This document shows, piece by piece, positions 5,356 through 7,353 of a stretch of 7,353 nt of DNA. Under the pieces are notes generated by a model, which was not told the DNA's origin, did no database searches, and was given only the letters and a program-made list of their open reading frames with translations. Within the stretch, counting starts at the first letter, position 1. Every line of letters starts with the position of its first letter. Position numbers and translations under genes: made by a program. Origin of the DNA: Paracoccaceae bacterium (GTDB taxonomy: Bacteria > Pseudomonadota > Alphaproteobacteria > Rhodobacterales > Rhodobacteraceae); assembly GCA_002400675.1 (NCBI GenBank), contig NVQY01000084.1:1-7353 (forward strand), written 5' to 3'.

Positions 5356-6170
5356 GCCGCGCCCTCGACCCGGCCCATGATTTCTTCTTCCATTTCCCAG
5401 ATCATCGACAGAATTTCCTCGCGTTTTTCTTCGTAACCTGCCGATTTCTTGACCGCGCGTAGATCGCCACCAACGCCAAGTTCGGCAAAGGGCAGGCGGT
5501 ATTCCTTGTGAATCCGCCCCGGTCGCGGGGCCATGACCACCAGACGCGCGCCCAGCAACAATGCCTCTTCGACCGAATGGGTGATCAGGATGATGGTCTT
5601 GCCGGTCTCTTTCCACAGGTCCAGAACCAACCCCTGCATCTTTTCGCGGGTCAGCGCGTCCAACGCGCCAAGTGGTTCATCCATAAGGATAACATCCGGG
5701 TCATTGGCCAGACAACGGGCCAACGCCACCCGTTGCTGCATGCCGCCCGACAATTCGTAAATCGCCTTTTCCTTGAAATCCTGAAGGCCCACCACGTCCA
5801 GCAGGTGGTCGACGTTCTGACCGTAATCCTTTTCGGTCTGGCCCTTCATGCGCGGGCCAAAGCTGACGTTGTCGCGCACCGACATCCATTCAAACAAGGC
5901 CCCCTGCTGAAACACCATGCCGCGTTCGGCGTCCGGCCCGTGCACCCGGTGGCCGTTCAGAACCACCTGCCCGCCCGTAGGGCTAAGGAACCCCGCGACG
6001 ATGTTCAAAAGCGTGGTCTTGCCACAGCCCGATGGCCCCAGAACCGACAGCAAATCACCGGGTTCCAATTGCAGCGACACGTTTTCAAGCGCCTGAACGT
6101 GGCCACCATTGGGAAGTTCGAACCGCATCGAAACCCCGTCAATTATCAGACCACTGGAGTGTTCCGCCAT
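5352..6170 (-). CDS. tauB: Taurine/sulfonate ABC transporter ATP-binding protein TauB
   Basis: This 272-residue cytoplasmic ATPase energises sulfonate uptake through TauC. Motifs in order are Walker A GPSGCGKTT (45-53), Q-loop VFQQGALFEW (86-95; the Q-loop followed by a short aromatic stretch is typical of the TauB/SsuB/NrtD group), signature LSGGMQQR (140-147), Walker B VILMDEP (160-166), D-loop GALDALT (168-174) and switch H198 in LITHSVEEAL. The last 50 residues (about 222-272) are a charged helical tail with EEKREEIL and MEEEIM. The length matches the family (about 255-275). AGGGA six bases before the ATG supports the start, and the stop overlaps tauC as ATGA, so the two products are probably translationally coupled. 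Close relatives include nitrate and other sulfonate transporters; tauA and tauC favour taurine. Confidence 0.92.
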   Translation of the reverse strand: MAEHSSGLIIDGVSMRFELPNGGHVQALENVSLQLEPGDLLSVLGPSGCGKTTLLNIVAGFLSPTGGQVVLNGHRVHGPDAERGMVFQQGALFEWMSVRDNVSFGPRMKGQTEKDYGQNVDHLLDVVGLQDFKEKAIYELSGGMQQRVALARCLANDPDVILMDEPLGALDALTREKMQGLVLDLWKETGKTIILITHSVEEALLLGARLVVMAPRPGRIHKEYRLPFAELGVGGDLRAVKKSAGYEEKREEILSMIWEMEEEIMGRVEGAA

Positions 6171-6186
6171 TTTCCATCCCTACTGC

Positions 6187-6217
6187 AAAAAAATCCGGGC
6201 GGTCAGACCGCCCGGAT
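6187..6217 (-). terminator. Intrinsic-terminator-like hairpin between tauA and tauB
   Basis: On the transcribed strand, a perfect 12-bp stem has left arm ATCCGGGCGGTC (complement of 6206-6217), one central base (6205) and the complementary arm (6193-6204). A run of seven T (complement of 6187-6193) follows directly, its first T being shared with the end of the stem; the RNA would open the innermost pairs to form a normal loop. It begins 24 bp after the tauA stop and ends 16 bp before the tauB start. This placement in an ABC operon normally gives partial termination and stabilises the upstream mRNA, raising binding protein over membrane components. Whether termination is complete or partial cannot be read from sequence. 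Confidence 0.85.
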
Positions 6218-6240
6218 CAATACTAGCGTGAAAAGTCGCC

Positions 6241-7248
6241 TTACATTTGCGAGGCAGCCTTTAGCGCCGAGGTATCCACCGCATCCGCGTAGCTGTCACG
6301 CGCCGACGGGATCGCGCCCGCGTTGACGAACACACCGGCCACACCTTTCATAAATGTCTGGGCATTTCCGCCCAGCCATTGGTCCGACAACTGATCGTCC
6401 ACGCCGGGGAAAATGAAGGTCGACATGGTTTCCGCCGTGGCGTCCACGTCCATGCCGGAATCCTTGGCGATCACCGGGATCATTGCCTTGGCCGCGTCGC
6501 CGCCTGCATTCCAGACCGCGTTGGCGTCTGCGGTCACCTTGAGGAACTTGGCCAGCAATTCGGGTTCATCCGCCGCGAAATTGGCCGGAACCGTCGTCAC
6601 GTCAAACACCAGAATGCCCAGCGCAGTCTTTTCCGCGCCGGTCAGCAACACGTTGCCGTTTTCCTTCATCCGACGCAGCGCCCCACCCCAGCCACAGACC
6701 ATATCAAGGTTGCCCTGCGAAAACGCCGCCGCACCGTCAGCCGGGGCCATGTCGACCACTTCCATGGTGGTGATGTCGACGCCGAAATACTCCATCTGCT
6801 TGAGAAAACCGTAATGCGCGGCGGTACCAATCGGCACGCCCGCGCGCTTGCCTTCCAGTTCCTTGGCGTTGGTCTTGTCGATCTCAAGCGCCTCGGCCAC
6901 CACGCAATTGTCGTTGTCGGCGTAAGACACGGCCACATCGACCGCCAGCAAATCCTGCCCGGCAGAGGTCGCCACAACAAACGGCGGCACCCCCTGAGAG
7001 ACCGAAATCTGCACGTCGCCCGACGCCATTGCCGCGCTCATCGCGGTGCCTGTATCAAACGAACGCCAGTTGATCTTGACGCCCAATTCCGTCTCATAGG
7101 TGCCTTGCACCTTGGCATATTGGAACGGCATCGGCCATTCCAGAAAGTAACCAACCGTCAGTTCCTGCGCCATAACTGCCTGTGCGCCAGTCATAAATGC
7201 GGCACTTGTCGCCGCCGCACCCAAAGCCCTTGTGAGCATTTTTTTCAT
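6241..7248 (-). CDS. tauA: Taurine/sulfonate ABC transporter substrate-binding protein TauA
   Basis: This 335-residue periplasmic binding protein has an Sec signal peptide: MKK start, hydrophobic core about 6-20, and probable cleavage in the AQAVMA/QE region (after residue 24 or 27). The mature protein opens with ELTVGYFLEWPMPFQYAKV (29-47). It continues with FDTGTAMSAAMASGDVQI (64-81) and SQGVPPFVVATSAGQD (84-99), the ligand-binding segments typical of TauA/SsuA/NMT1-like proteins; GVPIGTAAHYGFL (137-149) and DMAPADGAAAFSQGNLD (166-182) follow the family's two-lobed fold. Two cysteines, C115 and C185, could form a disulfide. E. coli TauA is about 320 residues. AGGGAGA about 7 nt before the ATG is a good ribosome binding site. 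The gene is first in tauABC and is followed by a hairpin that probably boosts its expression. No taurine catabolic gene is in the window. Confidence 0.9.
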   Translation of the reverse strand: MKKMLTRALGAAATSAAFMTGAQAVMAQELTVGYFLEWPMPFQYAKVQGTYETELGVKINWRSFDTGTAMSAAMASGDVQISVSQGVPPFVVATSAGQDLLAVDVAVSYADNDNCVVAEALEIDKTNAKELEGKRAGVPIGTAAHYGFLKQMEYFGVDITTMEVVDMAPADGAAAFSQGNLDMVCGWGGALRRMKENGNVLLTGAEKTALGILVFDVTTVPANFAADEPELLAKFLKVTADANAVWNAGGDAAKAMIPVIAKDSGMDVDATAETMSTFIFPGVDDQLSDQWLGGNAQTFMKGVAGVFVNAGAIPSARDSYADAVDTSALKAASQM

Positions 7249-7353
7249 CGTTCTCTCCCTGTCTTATTCATTCGGCTGACACGAGAAATCCCGCGTCGGT
7301 GAATTCTATTTTTCGCGTGCACACACCTCGCATGGTTTTTTTCGCGCGTGCCT
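7249..7353 (-). promoter_or_regulatory. Upstream region of the tau operon with -10 candidate and repeated motif
   Basis: These 105 bp precede tauA and are cut by the window edge. On the minus strand, TAGAAT (complement of 7303-7308) matches the -10 consensus at five of six positions and lies about 55 bp before the start codon; no good -35 is seen at 16-19 bp. GCACGCG followed by A-rich sequence occurs twice: GCACGCGAAAAA (complement of 7309-7320) immediately upstream of the -10 candidate, and GCACGCGCGAAAAAAA (complement of 7336-7351). The direct repeat, about 30 bp apart, may be an activator or repressor site. Function is inferred. Confidence 0.4.

Noticed and set aside
5356..5616. Upstream extension of the tauC reading frame, giving a 511-residue protein
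   Set aside because: The extra part lies wholly inside tauB in another frame and does not resemble a permease; the ATGA start at 5355 is the natural coupled start.
5508..6326. Plus-strand open frame opposite tauB
   Set aside because: Antisense shadow of a clear ABC ATPase, with no recognisable motif.
6379..7302. Long plus-strand open frame opposite tauA
   Set aside because: It is rich in H, R and G as expected for the antisense of a GC-rich gene, has no recognisable domain, and tauA on the other strand is unambiguous.

Overview
The window looks like chromosome from an alphaproteobacterium of the Rhodobacteraceae (Roseobacter-like). The base composition is GC-rich. The TauABC proteins, the FYDLN-acid protein and the TVP38 protein all read like Rhodobacteraceae versions. 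This assignment rests on family recognition, not on a database search. No phage, IS element or CRISPR array is visible, so most of the window is ordinary core/transport DNA. The main exception is the architecture of one ABC permease.

Layout from left to right. (1) 1-1629, minus strand: a DeoR/GlpR-type repressor followed, with a TAATG stop/start overlap, by a UgpC/MalK-type sugar-phosphate ABC ATPase that runs off the left edge. This is the start of a carbohydrate or glycerol(-phosphate) uptake operon controlled by its own repressor. (2) 1630-1887: a 258-bp non-coding region rich in GTTCA half-sites, with two GTTCA-N2-TGAAC palindromes, a bulged 15-bp inverted repeat and an AT-rich dyad, probably the operator/promoter region of the operon. 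(3) 1888-2997: an M48/YgjP-type metallopeptidase (minus) divergent from a small acidic FYDLN-acid protein (plus). (4) 3074-3149: tRNA-Ala(GGC) with encoded CCA, plus strand. (5) 3229-3921, minus: a TVP38/TMEM64 (VTT-domain) membrane protein, with 11-bp-phased CGGGCGA repeats just upstream of it. (6) 4081-7248, minus: a taurine-type ABC uptake operon, tauA (binding protein) - terminator-like hairpin - tauB (ATPase) - ATGA overlap - tauC (permease), with repeated sequence in its upstream region.

The tau genes work together. TauA captures the sulfonate in the periplasm, TauC forms the channel and TauB drives transport. The hairpin with a T7 tract between tauA and tauB would let the binding protein be made in excess over the membrane components.

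The most notable feature is TauC. It is 424 residues against about 275 for E. coli TauC. It has an extra N-terminal membrane helix and a roughly 117-residue cadherin/Ig-like segment spliced into the first periplasmic loop. Two copies of the loop motif P-L/I-x-M/L-P-G/S-P bracket the insert. The Ig-like strands occur in permuted order (C-terminal half of a repeat first, N-terminal half second), as expected if one circularly permuted domain had been inserted into a loop.
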